The notes under the pieces: model-generated | What the model was told of the DNA's origin: nothing | The model's input: the letters and a program-made list of their open reading frames with translations, nothing else | Database searches by the model: none | Part shown: one piece after another, positions 13,202-25,098 of the stretch | How the letters are laid out: each line of letters begins with the position of its first letter | How positions within the stretch are numbered: the first letter of the stretch is position 1 | Assembly (NCBI GenBank): GCA_905182985.1 | Contig: CAJJDN010000170.1 | Span: 64,359-128,358 of the forward strand | Direction of reading: 5' to 3' | Source: Paramecium sonneborni | Taxonomy: Eukaryota; Ciliophora; Oligohymenophorea; Peniculida; Parameciidae | DNA: 64,000 nt | Translations under genes and position numbers: made by a program

Positions 13202-14266
13202 ATGTTTAATTCATACTAGTATGAAAAATAACTTGCCTTAACTAAAGACATAGACAAAATAAAAAAAGGATACTTGAGGGAACGAGAAGTTCGTAAAGGT
13301 ATAAATATTATTTATAATTCAAGAAAATAATAATCGATTAGCATAGAATTATAAAAAAAGAGTTGAAAATTTTGTTATAAATATGCTTGAAAATCCTGTT
13401 GTTTGTGTTGATTATCAATAACCTAATCAATCAGCCTTTAGAGATGAAGATCCTTCTAAGAATTTAGGAGATCCATAATTTTATGTTAAAGGTTTCAAAC
13501 ATGAAAAAGATCGTATTCAAGAAGCTTTAGATAAAAACAAAGATCTTGACTTTCTTCCAAATAGATAAGTTGCTCATTATTGTTTTAGAGAAAGAGATCC
13601 TACTAAAGACATCAAACGTGATATATTTAGATATAGAGATAAAACTAGTTTAGAAAGAATTGAACAGTTTCTCCAAGATCATACTCAAACTCAAGTAGAA
13701 AATTAGAAATTCCCAAAAAAGAAATTAACTAATCTTGAAAATCTGTCTGATAATATGACATCTTTAGATCGCAAGGCTTATATTAGTAGATTAGTGGCTA
13801 AAAATCTATTGCCATCTCTTCATCAAAAAACACATTTTCAAGCTGCTTCTACTTTGTATAATAATTTACCATGTATTTTAATTTCTCTCTATTTTTTAGT
13901 ATCTCTTATGGATCATTCAAGATCATTACCATAATTAAAATAATTAGAAACTGAAGAAAAAAGTAATCAATTATATTTTATTTAGAATCTTAATAATAAT
14001 AATAGAGAGAAGTCTAAAAAACAGAAGAAAATGAAATCAAAGATAATAAGGCTAAATAAAACAATGAAATGGAAACATTCAATCCGATTGAAACCTCTAA
14101 AATCATATTAGAAAGATGTTAAGTTATCAGAAACAAAAATCCTAAAACTCATGTTATTCATAAAGGTGAAGGTCATCTCATTTCTACACTTGATAAATCT
14201 ATTTAGGAGGTTTATAAAGAAATTTATGGAATAGATTTCAATGAACCTAAGTTTTTTCAAAAGTGA
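13202..14266 (+). CDS. Hypothetical charged protein
   Basis: ATG at 13202 gives MFNSYQYEKQLALTKDIDKI, TGA at 14264-14266, about 330 residues. Three introns are needed: a 25-nt one near 13300 (ending CAAG rather than TAG), a 27-nt one near 13870-13900 that contains no stop and keeps frame, and a 23-nt GTA...TAG one near 13960. The protein is rich in Lys, Asp, Glu and Arg (for example FRERDPTKDIKRDIFRYRDK) and ends HLISTLDKSIQEVYKEIYG then FNEPKFFQK. No membrane segment. I do not recognise the family; conserved-looking aromatic and charged blocks suggest a structured protein rather than chance ORF. Confidence 0.65.
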
Positions 14267-14283
14267 ATATAAAAATTAAATAT

Positions 14284-15589
14284 TCAACCACTCATCATCA
14301 TTGATTATTTTAATAATATTTCTGTCTAATCAATTAAATCACTCAAAGTGTTCTCATATTACTTAAAAAGAGTTACAGTATTTTAAACACTTATCTCTTC
14401 TAATTTTTAATTCTCCATTTTTAATTAATTAATCTATTATTCCAATTATAGAAGTTCTTAAGTCAATTTTGTGATTTCTAACTTTTGAGATTAAAGTAGA
14501 GTTGGAGATTAATGACTTAAATTTTCATTCTCATCTGCTTCAAATTCACTTACATCCATTTTCCTTTATGTTGTACGACATGATTATTGCGGTTATTATT
14601 GAATATCTTATGCACATTTATCAACTGATAAATATAAAGATGATCTTTTTTTAGCCATCTAATTTTAATATTATTTTATGCTTTCAACAGTTGTTGTCCT
14701 AGCTATGATTAATTCAGAATTCTTTGTTTAAAGTTGATTTATATTAATCTAAATTATCACACTAAAATATTTATCTATTTCAGTCGAATCATTGCTCTGT
14801 ATAATTTTATCTAAAATATAAAAAGCACAAGAAAATGATAAATTGAGAAAGAATTAATTCTTATAGTGCATCATTGCTGATTCAATAAATTACTTAGCTG
14901 CTATCATTTAATCTTATTCCAATTTAAATCGAAATTTGACATCCTAAATAGCATCATGTTACATATAATCGTAATCTTTTATGAACTCTTAAGTAGCTTA
15001 GTATTCAGGGTAATATTATTTTGGTATTTTATGATAAAGATCTTCAAGAATTTTTAAACAAACATAATCCTTACAAAAACACAACAAGAATATTGTCAAT
15101 TTGATCAAATATTAATTGTATCCTACTTTTGGGTTACGAGTAACAAATGTATCAATTACATTTGTTATAGTGGTTTCTACATCTCTATTATTGAATATCA
15201 ATAAATTAAAGAATTCTTGAATTGAATAATTCATCGGAGTTTACATAATAGTTTTAACATCTCTAGCAATTTGGCTTTATTTAATTTCTTTGTTTAATTT
15301 GTACACTTATCTGATAAATTCAACATCTTTGACCCAATATGTTTTGGCTATTTAACTATTATGATTCCATGCTAAAAGGGATTCGGATATAATCTTTTTG
15401 ATGGTCTCACAATCTGATGAACGTAGATAGTTTTATACCTTGCATACAAACTTTGCAAATATTCCTAAATACATCCCTGACTTATTGCAATTTTGAACAA
15501 TCAGTGCAAATAATCCTATTACAACGTTTACATTTTGTATCTCTTCTCCATAATATATTAAAAGGTTTCTTACAAATATCGCAACTCAT
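14284..15589 (-). CDS. Zinc-finger (FYVE-like) protein with TBC-like region
   Basis: Starts MSCDICKKPFNILWRRDTKC at 15589. In the first ~50 residues eight cysteines fall as C-x2-C ... C-x2-C-x4-C-x2-C ... C-x2-C, a cross-brace zinc site of FYVE/FYVE-related type. After a 25-nt intron near 15390-15415, a helical region includes RNPKVGYNQYLIKLTIFLL and later PKQYYPE, which resembles the central part of TBC (Rab-GAP) domains; the catalytic Arg and Gln fingers are not evident, so GAP activity is doubtful. The C-terminus is a Gln/Glu/Leu coiled coil. TGA at 14284-14286. About 425 residues. By family, a role in membrane traffic on endosomes is plausible. Converges on its neighbour with a 17-bp gap. 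Confidence 0.65.
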
Positions 15590-15651
15590 AATTAATATAT
15601 TTAATTTAAAATCTAGAAAATTGTAACATGAATCAAATTAAAATTATTTAA

Positions 15652-16531
15652 TCATAGATTGTTTTAAATCTCTCTGATCTATAATTATAAAAATAAGTCA
15701 TGTAATTCTTCAATTTCATCTTCATCCAGATATCTCCTTCTTTTTAGTAAATTATCCTTAATTAACCAGTTTTTGATTAAATCTATTATTTTTCTCTTCC
15801 GATGAAATTATCAAGATTATAACATTAATCTAATATTTTTATCGCTTCTTTCAAAGTAAAATTAATGTTATTAATTTATCCTACTGTAACAACATTTCTT
15901 TTATTAAATTAATTTCATTAACAACATGCAAATATCCAAATTTTATTAAAATTTTTGTTATTACTTAAAATCATACATTTTATATTGCTTTTTCTAAAAA
16001 GAAGTAATTCTTATATAAAGTATAGATGCTATTGTCTGACTTCTTACTATCATCATAAAAATTTGTTGTTTAAATATTCATTTTGATTATTGATTCCAAT
16101 TTTATTAATTATTCATTTTTGTATTTCTAGATAAATTACTTAATATTTACTCTTACTATATATATAATTTCAATCATGATTGATACAACCTTTTGATTAT
16201 GGATTACTTAGGTACGATATACATTATGTGACAACTAAGGTTTTATTTATTATATAGCATCACAATTGATTAATAAAATTTTAGGGTTTATTGTATGCAT
16301 AGCATTACAAAACTGATTAATAATTTTGATTAATATTTAACATTTGTTATTTTTCAACCATAAGCTAAATCTTTCAAATTAAGCTTTACCAAAATGAAAA
16401 TCATACTCTGCATTACCCAATTCAATTAGATTTGAATGGACTAAAAGTTATATTAAAAATGGATTGATGTTAAAGTTAAAATTTGCAATCATAAAATTTG
16501 ATACATTCAATCCTAATTAAATTTGGTTCAT
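15652..16531 (-). other. Unresolved coding-like stretch, possible decayed gene
   Basis: On the minus strand a frame opening at 16531 (MNQIQLGLNVSNFMIANFNF) runs through about 160 codons, then needs single-base shifts in A runs (near 16000 and 15797) and meets an in-frame TGA near 15917 before a lysine/glutamate-rich end (YLDEDEIEELHDLF) and TGA at 15652. No standard introns that I can find repair it. Either a decayed gene, sequencing indels in homopolymers, or chance open frames, since with one stop codon chance frames of 60-100 codons are common here. No family recognised. Confidence 0.3.
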
Positions 16532-16816
16532 ACAAAAAGTTTGTTTGTTTCATTTGATATATTTTATATTTAGAAAATCTTGAATAATAAATTGATTGAA
16601 AAAATGAACCACAATTCCTCTAATCATCAGAGTGAAGAAATCATATCAAAGGTAGATCTGTTTATTGATCTCCATTAAGATTCAGTGTAATGCTACATCA
16701 AAATAAATTAATAGACTTAAGCTTTTTGATTAACATTTTATAATACAATTCATAATAGATTTTCTCATCCTCTTCTTGAAATTATATAAAATTATAGATA
16801 ATAATAATTATCATTC

Positions 16817-17584
16817 TCATCTTTTGATAAGTGAAATTATGGATAGAATTCCTAAACAAGAACAAGATCCCCAAAACCAATAATATGCTTTGTGTTTGTC
16901 TGGTGTCAAATAAGGCTTCTGAAATGTGGAATAAAAACTAGGAACAGGATATAAATCTTGAATGTTAATATATCATCAGATTTACCCTAAGATTTAAATA
17001 ATCCAGTGTTTTCAGTCTAGGATCCTAATCTTTCTAAATACAATTTAGTAGAGTTTTATGGGAGTTAGTTCTCTTTAGCAATTAGTTGTAGATCAATAAA
17101 TGTATTCATAAGATTTTGATCAGTATTTTTATCAGGATGTTCTGGTAATTTAATCATAGCACACATATCATTTAATTGAACTCCCTCCAAAGATTCTATT
17201 TTGTCCAAATAATTTTCAGGAATCCAACCCAAATTAACAACGATGGCATCATTCGAATTATCCTTTAGCAAACCGCACAACATCATACCTGGTCTTCCAT
17301 CCTAAAATCTGTAAACCTTTAGTATGTATTTATCAAGTTATCTACGACAATCTTTATTAAACTAACCCTGATGTTTTAACAAGTATATATGAATATTCTT
17401 TAGGATCTAATTATAGAATATCTGAAATGGCAAAATGCTTAATTGGAAAATCAGGTTTGAATTGCTCTTCTATTAATTACCATTTTCTTATAGATTCCTT
17501 ATAACGACGATATTACCAGTTGCATGCTGACATTGCTGTTACTGTGAGACATGACATTACACCTGTAAATAAAATTCTTTTCAT
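16817..17584 (-). CDS. SURF1: SURF1-like cytochrome c oxidase assembly factor
   Basis: Start at 17584: MKRILFTGVMSCLTVTAMSA then CNWQYRRYKESIRKW, matching the first membrane helix and the W-Q-x-x-R-x-x-x-K block of SURF1. The central DGRPGMMLCGLLKD and AIVVNLGWIPENY match the family pattern R-P-G...V-N-x-G-W-x-P. The C-terminus KHKAYYWFWGSCSCLGILSI is the second membrane helix. Two introns, 25 nt near 17368-17392 and 29 nt near 16955-16983, join the frames; the second one is essential, since without it the second helix is lost. About 235 residues, normal for the family. Role: assembly of complex IV in the mitochondrial inner membrane. A plus-strand open frame over its 3' end is antisense and was rejected. 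Confidence 0.9.
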
Positions 17585-17616
17585 TCTATTTATAAAATTG
17601 TTTATTTATTTATATA

Positions 17617-18840
17617 TCATTTCTCTAAAGAATTTATATATTAGTTCCGATAAACAGTAAATGCGTGACTTATATTATTCTTTTATTCATTTAAAGCTTA
17701 CATTACATTTAATTAGATGTTCTATCCAATCAAATTAGTAGTTCTCTATTATTTTATTCTCCTTCAAGATTTTTCTAAAATAATTTAATCAAAAAATCTT
17801 GATCAAGTGTTATTTCAACTTGATTATATATATATAAATCACCAAATATATAATTAACACTTCTTTGTTGATCATAATTTTATTTTCATTTATTTATCCA
17901 GAGCAAATGACTTACCCTAATTTTATTTTATCACATTTTTACAAATACCCTAGATTATAAATGGCATCAATGAATAGATACTTCTTTTACTTATGCAGTG
18001 ATATGGATAATAAAAATGTGCATTTTCCAATAAATTTTAGTCGTTCTAAATAAATTCTTTTCCTATTCCAAAAACTATCAAATATTTTCTACGCTTTAAA
18101 TAAATGCTCATAAAAATCTTCAATGGTTTCTAATAATTAGTTAACCATATAGATATTTACAATTTCATTTATGTATTGTTAATGATTATTATTCTATCTA
18201 CTTATTTTAATAGTTCCAATACAATTATAATTATAAAAAAGAGATGAGTTTCAAAGATTACACTTTGTTTTGTGTAGCAGACTCTATATAAAAGTTCCAT
18301 TATTATAAAAATTTATTTTTTTTGTTTTTTGAACCCAAAAATAAGGGATATCAAATATACTTTATAATTTTGTTGTAATTTAATATTCTTTGTTAAATTG
18401 AATTATGAATATTTTATTTTATTGCCACTTCTTTATTTTACATTGCCTTAGTATATTGATTCAAACATCAATTATAATTCTTGATTTGAATTTAAACACA
18501 GGATATTCCATTTAAAAACTCAGATGAATAACATATATCTTTTTAGATTCAATAAAAAATTATTAATCATAAATTATATTTCTTATATTTAATTACTTTT
18601 GAATATCCGAGAAAGCTTTACAAGAAAGATCAAAATTAAAATATTAATTTGTAGATATTTTAAGCTCTTTTATCATTTAAATATTTCTAATCATACTCTC
18701 TCTCAAATATGAAGAACCTATTGAAAGATATTTTGTATTATTTTTTTGAATATTTAAGCAAACCTATAAATTTCAATTCAAATTAATGCAATAATCATAT
18801 TCATAAGTGTGTAATTTTTTGGAATTTAAAATGATGGAGT
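17617..18840 (-). other. Unresolved AT-rich stretch with broken minus-strand frames
   Basis: Several minus-strand frames of 60-120 codons look protein-like (for example LLETIEDFYEHLFKAQKIFD and DIPYFWVQKTKKINFYNNGT) but they change frame repeatedly at A/T runs near 18290, 18235, 17880 and 17738, and I found no intron set that joins them. Best read as a decayed gene or as sequence with homopolymer errors; chance open frames are also possible. No family recognised. The last frame ends in TGA at 17617-17619, just upstream of SURF1. Confidence 0.3.
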
Positions 18841-18916
18841 TTGAGGGAGATATAATTGACCACTTAGAGTTTAAAATAATTAAGATATTTATATATAATT
18901 TACTTCTTCATAGGGT

Positions 18917-19585
18917 ATGAAATCTTAGAATTCTAAAAAACCTAATCTGAAGATTTCACTAGATAAGAAATAGATTTAATAATCAGTGAAATAAGACAAG
19001 CCTCTAAGTTCCAAATGTTCTTAGAACACAATATCTTCAAATGGAAAGGTAAGAAATACAGCGTATATGAATGATTTAGACAACAGCTTCTTCCAAATAG
19101 TTGTATTTCAAATTCCAAGATAACTAGTCAACCGCTAATCCATCATTTATTTCTGAAATAGAAAAGAAATGTAAATATATAATAAATAATTGCATAGCCC
19201 TTGATCCAGATCAATAATAACTGATTTAATTGCTGATTCAGGAAAATTTGCAATTGTAAAAGGAAAGCTCTGACAAGGACACCATTATTTCTGAACTTAT
19301 TACAAACAAAAAATAAGCCATTCCATAAAGAGCCAATACTTCATAAACGGAGAGGAATTCTAAAAAATGCTTTTAAATGTATAATATACTACATTAAAAT
19401 CTAGAAAAAAGTTGCAGCCAAACACTTGTGATAAGAAATAGAATTCTCCTCTCGGTTTCACTTTTTGTAATGTTGATGAAATACAATAAGAAAGAGTAAT
19501 CTAGAGTCAATCAATTACAAGATCTTAAAAGGGTCTTCCAGACGTATTTTAAGTTGTACCAAAGTAGAAAAAGTTTTTCATATGA
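18917..19585 (+). CDS. Small Lys/Gln/Ser-rich hypothetical protein
   Basis: ATG at 18917 (MKSQNSKKPNLKISLDKKQI), TGA at 19583-19585, about 200 residues. Two introns, GTA...TAG of 31 nt (near 19048-19078) and 26 nt (near 19380-19405), both repair the frame exactly, which is the main support. The middle is helical (ALDPDQQQLIQLLIQENLQL) and may form a short coiled coil; the end reads NSPLGFTFCNVDEIQQER. No known domain. Antisense frames are also partly open here, so confidence is moderate. Confidence 0.5.
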
Positions 19586-20833
19586 CAGAAGAACTTGAAA
19601 ACAAATTTGTTAAACGATTTTATGTTTAGTTTCAATTACATCAATCAAATCATCTACTTAATTATTTAAATAATCTGCTTTTTCTTCTATATTCTCTGCT
19701 CCAAAAAAATATATTATATTTAATAATAATTGCCTCAGAACTGGACATTAATAAATATTTAATATAATAATTCGTACTTTAAATGATTAATCAGTGATTA
19801 ATCAATAATATTAGTTTTATAAAAGATAATAAAGAATTTTTAAAAAAGGTTAATTCACTTATTTTTACAATCTCTTAAGAGGAATTAAAAATTATTATCT
19901 AATTGTATAATATCACATAAATTAATTGGCAACTCTATAAAATGTTTGTAAGAAATTACCAATAAATTTGGAGGAATATTGTCTTCTATCTGCTCAGTAA
20001 ATATTTTTTTAAATTTGACTATGGAGAATATCCGAGGAAACAATATCGCAATGAAAAAGCGATCCACTTTTCTTGGTATTCTGGTCAAATTCAATTTTAC
20101 ATTTTCTTTTATTATTGATAATATTGTATTTCATTAAAGGAAATTTAAATTCTGGATTCACATCAGAAAATAAAACAGTAATTTATTTCATTAAATTGAT
20201 ATATTATCATTAAATTAATCTTTGAGTAGTTAAAAAGTTTAAAAATGAATTAAGACTAATGTCTAAAATTAATATTGGATAATTTTTAATATCAGCAAAC
20301 AGTCTAAATTGAATATGCTTTTTCATAATATCTAAATTTTCAATTCTTAATTTTTGAATAATAGCTTTCCTATCATTTAGACACACTGAAATTCTTGGGT
20401 CCTTTTAAAAAATAATGTCACATCTTAATGCATAATTTTATTGTAATTGATTATTATGTATTTTCCATATAAAAATACCTTATAAAGTTGTTTTGGATAT
20501 GTTTTAAAATAAATTTTAAAAAATTTTTCTAAAAAGAAATGTAATTATATAAGTTATAAAGTGAAACTCTTCTTTTTTTTTGAAATTTCTGAAATAAAAA
20601 TGTGATAAGTAATTAATTGATTAAGAAAGGACAATAAAATTAGGTTTAAATGTGTATAAATATGCTTGTGCGGTGTTATAGAAATAGATGGCTTTTTAGA
20701 TTCAGATCTAGAAAGGTGAAATATTTTAATACTTGAATTCTTTCAATGATATATTAATGGCTTTATTCTTTAGCAAAGATAGTGTTTAAGTTAATTTCAA
20801 TTGTTAATTGTTATTCTAATAGATTAGATGTCT
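19586..20833. other. No resolved gene; possible continuation of the CBM20 gene
   Basis: On the minus strand the frame of the CBM20-like gene stays protein-like beyond its TGA at 20834, but further in-frame TGAs (near 20185) and a frame change at an A7 run (near 20010) interrupt it. Segments such as NLLVISYKHFIELPINLCDI and NQVDDLIDVIETKHKIVQQI are helical. This may be the rest of a larger, decayed or mis-sequenced gene. Nothing else recognised. Confidence 0.3.
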
Positions 20834-22026
20834 TCAGATAAATGAATCTGAAATATCCGAGAATTTATTATTAATATTGATTCTAATCAAGTCTATTAGG
20901 AATTTAATAATGAATTCAATAATCGATGGATCTTTTTGTATTAAGTAAGATAATAAATCATGATTAGGTTAATTGATTAAATAATTAATAAAGAAGTAAT
21001 AATTTAAATCACTACAAAATGATTAGATTTTAATACATTTACAAATATTTTCTGAGATGCTTTAAAGAATTGTTGCAGATGTAAATAATCTAAGGGAAGA
21101 TTAAAATAAAATAATTACATTATATTTTTGAATTAACAGTTAAATGAATGAGTAGAGTCTTTGAAAATAGTTGGAATCGTATTTGGCACAAATATTAACA
21201 GTAAAGTAAGTGAAGTCTTCCTTTTTGATTGAATTGTTAGATTATTCTTAAGAGTTTTAGAATTCAATGATTGTATTAAGATTGGCCTTTTTAAGAGAGT
21301 TGAAGTCATTTTAATCAGTAGGAACATAACCATAACATATATGGTTATCTAATTAATATATAGATCTCTTAATTTGATTTAATCCTTCACAGAATACTAC
21401 TAGGTAATTTTTGTAATAGGCACCTAAATGAATAATAAATAAACTAACTTGTATTAGTAAGTGTCATAGTTTAAAGTGGACTAGCATAATGACTCTTTTT
21501 GATGAAATGGAATTAATAACGAATTTCTCTTTCTTCCAGAATATTCACAAGTATTCTTAAGTAAGATACATCTTCTTTTTGTTTCATGCTAACTCTTCTT
21601 TTGAACATTCCTAGATCGTAACATGAACCAGATACAAACACTGGGTATTTTTTAGGGTTATAGCACTAAAACAAAATCTTCCTATGATTCCAGACATCAG
21701 TTATAACTAAGAAATAAAAATTAGAAATACTAGTATTTTCATTTGTTCTCACTATTCTATTGGGTCCCATTTCCCATTCAATATTAATAGGTCTATCAAA
21801 TTCAGCATAGAAGTATTTGTATTCAAAATCTTAAACCTCTTAACCAGTCATATTTATTTCTACTCTCGACTTCCATATATCACCCTTTAATTACTTTGAT
21901 ATTTACTTCACTCCATTACATTCTTTTAGCTTACATAGGATTCCAATGACCCAATTCTTTACTATTACCACAAACATACACAGCTTCACCAAAAGACAAA
22001 GGAAATTATATTTAGAAGGTAAGCAT
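20834..22026 (-). CDS. Protein with two starch-binding (CBM20-like) domains
   Basis: Start at 22026. Residues ~10-40 read SFGEAVYVCGNSKELGHWNP, the classic CBM20 opening (G-x-x-V-x-V-x-G-x-x-x-E-L-G-x-W-x-P), followed after a 22-nt intron by FEYKYFYAEF and INIEWEMGPNRIVRT, the second half of CBM20 with the tryptophan pair typical of glucan binding. A second, weaker copy follows (YPVFVSGSCYDLGMFK). After a 25-nt intron near 21428-21452 a ~200-residue helical region rich in Ile, Asn and Leu continues to TGA at 20834. CBM20 domains bind starch or glycogen. Large ciliate proteins with N-terminal CBM20 domains exist, including RNF213-like ones, so this may be the N-terminal part of a bigger gene; I see no ATPase or RING here. 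Confidence 0.62.
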
Positions 22027-22182
22027 TGGTATAAAATTTTAAATCATTATCCTTTAGATTTGTGTCATCTAATTTGTAATTCATAATAGTTACTATTTTC
22101 AATGCTACGTATCAAAATGATAAAATATTATTTTTTTAATTTTCTGCCTTTCATTTCCATAAACATAATTAATTAAATTAAA

Positions 22183-23920
22183 ATGGATATGCTCCTTTCT
22201 CAAACATAAGGTGAATTAGTTTACATTTATATTTCGGCCAGAAATCTTAAAAATTTAGATAATTCCAATATTCTTGATTTTAGATGCCGTGTATACTTAA
22301 AAGATGATTTCATAGGAGAAACAGAAGTCTCTAAATCATCTCTTGATCCTGATTTTAAATAGCCTATTCCAATCATGTATAAGTTTAACAAAAAATAAAA
22401 ACTAATTTTCTAAATTGTAGATGCTGATAAAGAATAATCTAATCTATTAATAAGTCAAAAAAATCAAGCAGCTTTAGTTGGATCATGTAAATAACCACTT
22501 GCTAAATTAATGGGAGCTAGAAATTCATTGAGTTAACTAAATCTTATGAAAGGTGATGAAATTGTAGGAAATATCATTATTCATATTACAAAGAAAGGAC
22601 CCTAAATCATTGGATAAAATTAACAAGCTTCCAAAGATACAGAAATTAAATGGAGATGGGCTGGTATTTAAATACTTTTTAATTATTAAAGGTGTCAAAT
22701 TGCTTGACTTAGATTTTTTCACTAAATCTGATCCATTTGCTAAATTCTATAGAGTCAATGGTGATTAAATCGATTTGATTCATTAAACTGAAATCATCAA
22801 AAATAATTTGAATCCAAATTGGATGGGATGGGAAACTACTGAAGAATAAGCCTTCAAAAATTCTAAGAATCTCTATGTAGAAATCATGGATTATGATAAG
22901 TTAGGATCTCAATAGGTTAAATATTACATAACAAATAGATTGGAAATGTAACTATTGACTATAATGAAATTAAAAATAACAAAAGAACAGAATTCCCGTT
23001 ATTGACTCCTAAAGGAAAGAATGCTGGTACATTAAAGTTAGTAGAATTGGCAATTATTGAACCACCCATTGAGCCAGTTTAAATAGTATAAGAAGAACCA
23101 AAGGATCCAACATTCTTAGACTATTTGATGGGTGGATGGTAGATGTCATTATCTATAGGTATTGATTTTACATTTTCAAATTAACCAATTACAAAACCAG
23201 ATTCTTTACATAAAATAGATCCAAATAAGTTGAATTATTATTAATAGGCAATAAAAGTGATAGGAGGAGAGATTGTTGCATTCGATTATGATAAAGAGGT
23301 TCCAGTTTATGGATTTGGTGGAACTCCTAAACTTCCAACTTATACAAAAAATACAATGGATGATTGTTTCCCTTTGAATGGTAACAAAGAGAATCCAAGT
23401 TGTCAAGATATCAAAGGAATTTTAGATGCTTATACTAGTGCAGTTCCTTAGATAGTTTTTTCAGGTCCAACATTCATATCTAATGTGTTAAGCAAAGCAC
23501 ATTAATTTGCAGTAGAGAATGCAAAAAAGAATATATACACAGTATCTATAATAATGACTGATGGATAAATTGAAGATTAGTAATAGATGAATATTATTAT
23601 TTAGAGATGATGCTATTAAAGTATTATTGTAATGTTAGAATTTGCCAATGTCTATAGTCATAATTGGTGTTGGAGATGAAAACTTTAAGTATATGAAATA
23701 ATTTGATGATCCTAATTTCCTAAAGAAACATGCAAAAGAGAATCAAACAGTTAGAGATATTATTTAATTTGTGTCCTATTAAGATTTTAAGAATGATATT
23801 GAATTGATGAGTTCTGCAGTATTGGATCATTTACCTAAACAATTTATGGACTTTATGCATATAAATAACATTCAACCAGTTAAGATGTCATCAGTTCATA
23901 TTGGCAAAGTACTCTAGTGA
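22183..23920 (+). CDS. Copine (C2-C2-vWA, calcium-dependent membrane binding)
   Basis: ATG at 22183. Two C2-like domains come first (GELVYIYISARNLKNLD ... VYLKDDFIGETEVSKSS; then KLLDLDFFTKSDPFAKFYRV), with Asp residues of the calcium loops visible as LDF and KSDPF. The copine vWA domain follows: DPTFLDYLMGGWQMSLSIGI, then DFTFSN, the D-x-T-x-S metal site, then VYGFGGTPKLP and IIMTDGQIEDQ. Introns of about 28 nt (22669-22696), 23 nt and 25 nt (near 23579-23603) restore frame. Ends TGA at 23918-23920, about 550 residues, normal for copines. Role by family: recruited to membranes by calcium; vWA domain binds target proteins. Expression signals not seen. Confidence 0.93.
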
Positions 23921-23967
23921 TTTAGAGATATAAAATTAATGATATGTATTATATTTTTGGATGAATA

Positions 23968-25098
23968 TCAAACTTGAATGTTTGAGAAATCAGCACTTTT
24001 CACGAGGGCTAAAGCTTATTCGCTAACTCCTAATTCTCTGGTGAATTCATTCTTGGTATTGGTATAGATGTCAGTTTCTTCAGCATAGGTATTATTTTCT
24101 AATTCTAATTCAGCAGTATATTATTTTTAATCAGCAGCTCTTTAATTTCTGAATTCAGTCAATTAATCAATTTTTTCTAAGAAAATAATAATAATTAAGA
24201 TATATACCATTGGTGGCTGTTAAATCAACAGTAGCTCTATCAATTTATCTTTAGAATTCAGCATATTCATCATCTAATTATTCAAGATAAGCTTCATGAT
24301 CTACAACATCCTAAGCTTCTTATGCTGTTAAATCATTGATTTAATCAACAACAGCATTTCTGAATTCATTAAGAGCATCAACAATGTTTTTCAAAACATC
24401 TTGGTTAGAGAAATTTTGATTAGAAGCTAAAGCAATTAAAGCTTTGATCATTGGTGCCATTCTAGATCTTGATCTAATTTTATTTTCAATATTTTTGAGA
24501 GTATTTTAGAATCTTCTGATTTATAATAATGATGGATTAGTTAATGAAGCAAGAAGAGCTAATGCATCATCAACTGAAGCTGTAGCATCATTTAATTCAG
24601 CAACTTATGCTTCAAAGGCTTCATGTTCTTATTCTCTAACTAAGATAGCTTCATCATAATTCTTTCTATTATCTTCTTAATATCCAATGACAGAATCAAT
24701 CTTGCTTTAGATTTAAGCTCTTCTTGGATATAAAAGATTATCTAAAGTATCTTATGTATTATTGACATCTTAATAATTTCAAATTACAAAATACCAATTA
24801 CAGCATCTTGGATATCTTATTCTAATGAAACAACCAAAGCATTGTGTTCATTTGTTCTAACTTTGAAATTGAATTCTAATTCTTCTAATTCCTCTTCTAA
24901 ATCATTGATTAACTCTTCAATAGCATCAATCAATTCTTAAACTGGTCCTCCAGCCATTGAGTGTAATTCAACCAAGTGAAGTAAAGCACTTCCATAAGTA
25001 CTTTTAGCTAAATCAGCTTACACCTTGGCCATATTTCTCTCTTGGACTCTAGCTGTAAAAGCAACAGCAATGAGGGCAATCAGAATTATTGATTTCAT
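23968..25098 (-). CDS. Trichocyst matrix protein
   Basis: Starts MKSIILIALIAVAFTARVQE at 25098, a clear signal peptide. The mature part is almost all helix, rich in Ala, Glu, Asp, Asn and Leu with few cysteines, with the typical GGP turn (HSMAGGPVQELIDAIEEL) and heptads throughout. Two introns, about 26 nt near 24770 and 31 nt near 24185-24215 (GTATATATC...TTAG), join the exons. TGA at 23968-23970; about 355 residues, the size of TMP precursors. Known role: acidic coiled-coil precursors cleaved by proteolysis, packed in the crystalline core of trichocysts, the exocytotic organelles of Paramecium. Codon use is biased toward GCT, GAA and AGA, fitting high expression. Which TMP subfamily is not determined. 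Confidence 0.9.

Noticed and set aside
16604..16922. Plus-strand small gene with a 28-nt intron
   Set aside because: Overlaps the second membrane helix of SURF1 on the other strand; the SURF1 reading is supported by family motifs and introns.
20834..20836. Readthrough or selenocysteine at TGA in the CBM20-like gene
   Set aside because: No supporting element seen, and chance continuation of an open frame is likely with a single stop codon.
20688..21131. Plus-strand ORF with a 30-nt GTA...TAG segment
   Set aside because: Antisense to the CBM20-like gene, whose minus-strand frame is longer and joined by introns to a recognised domain.
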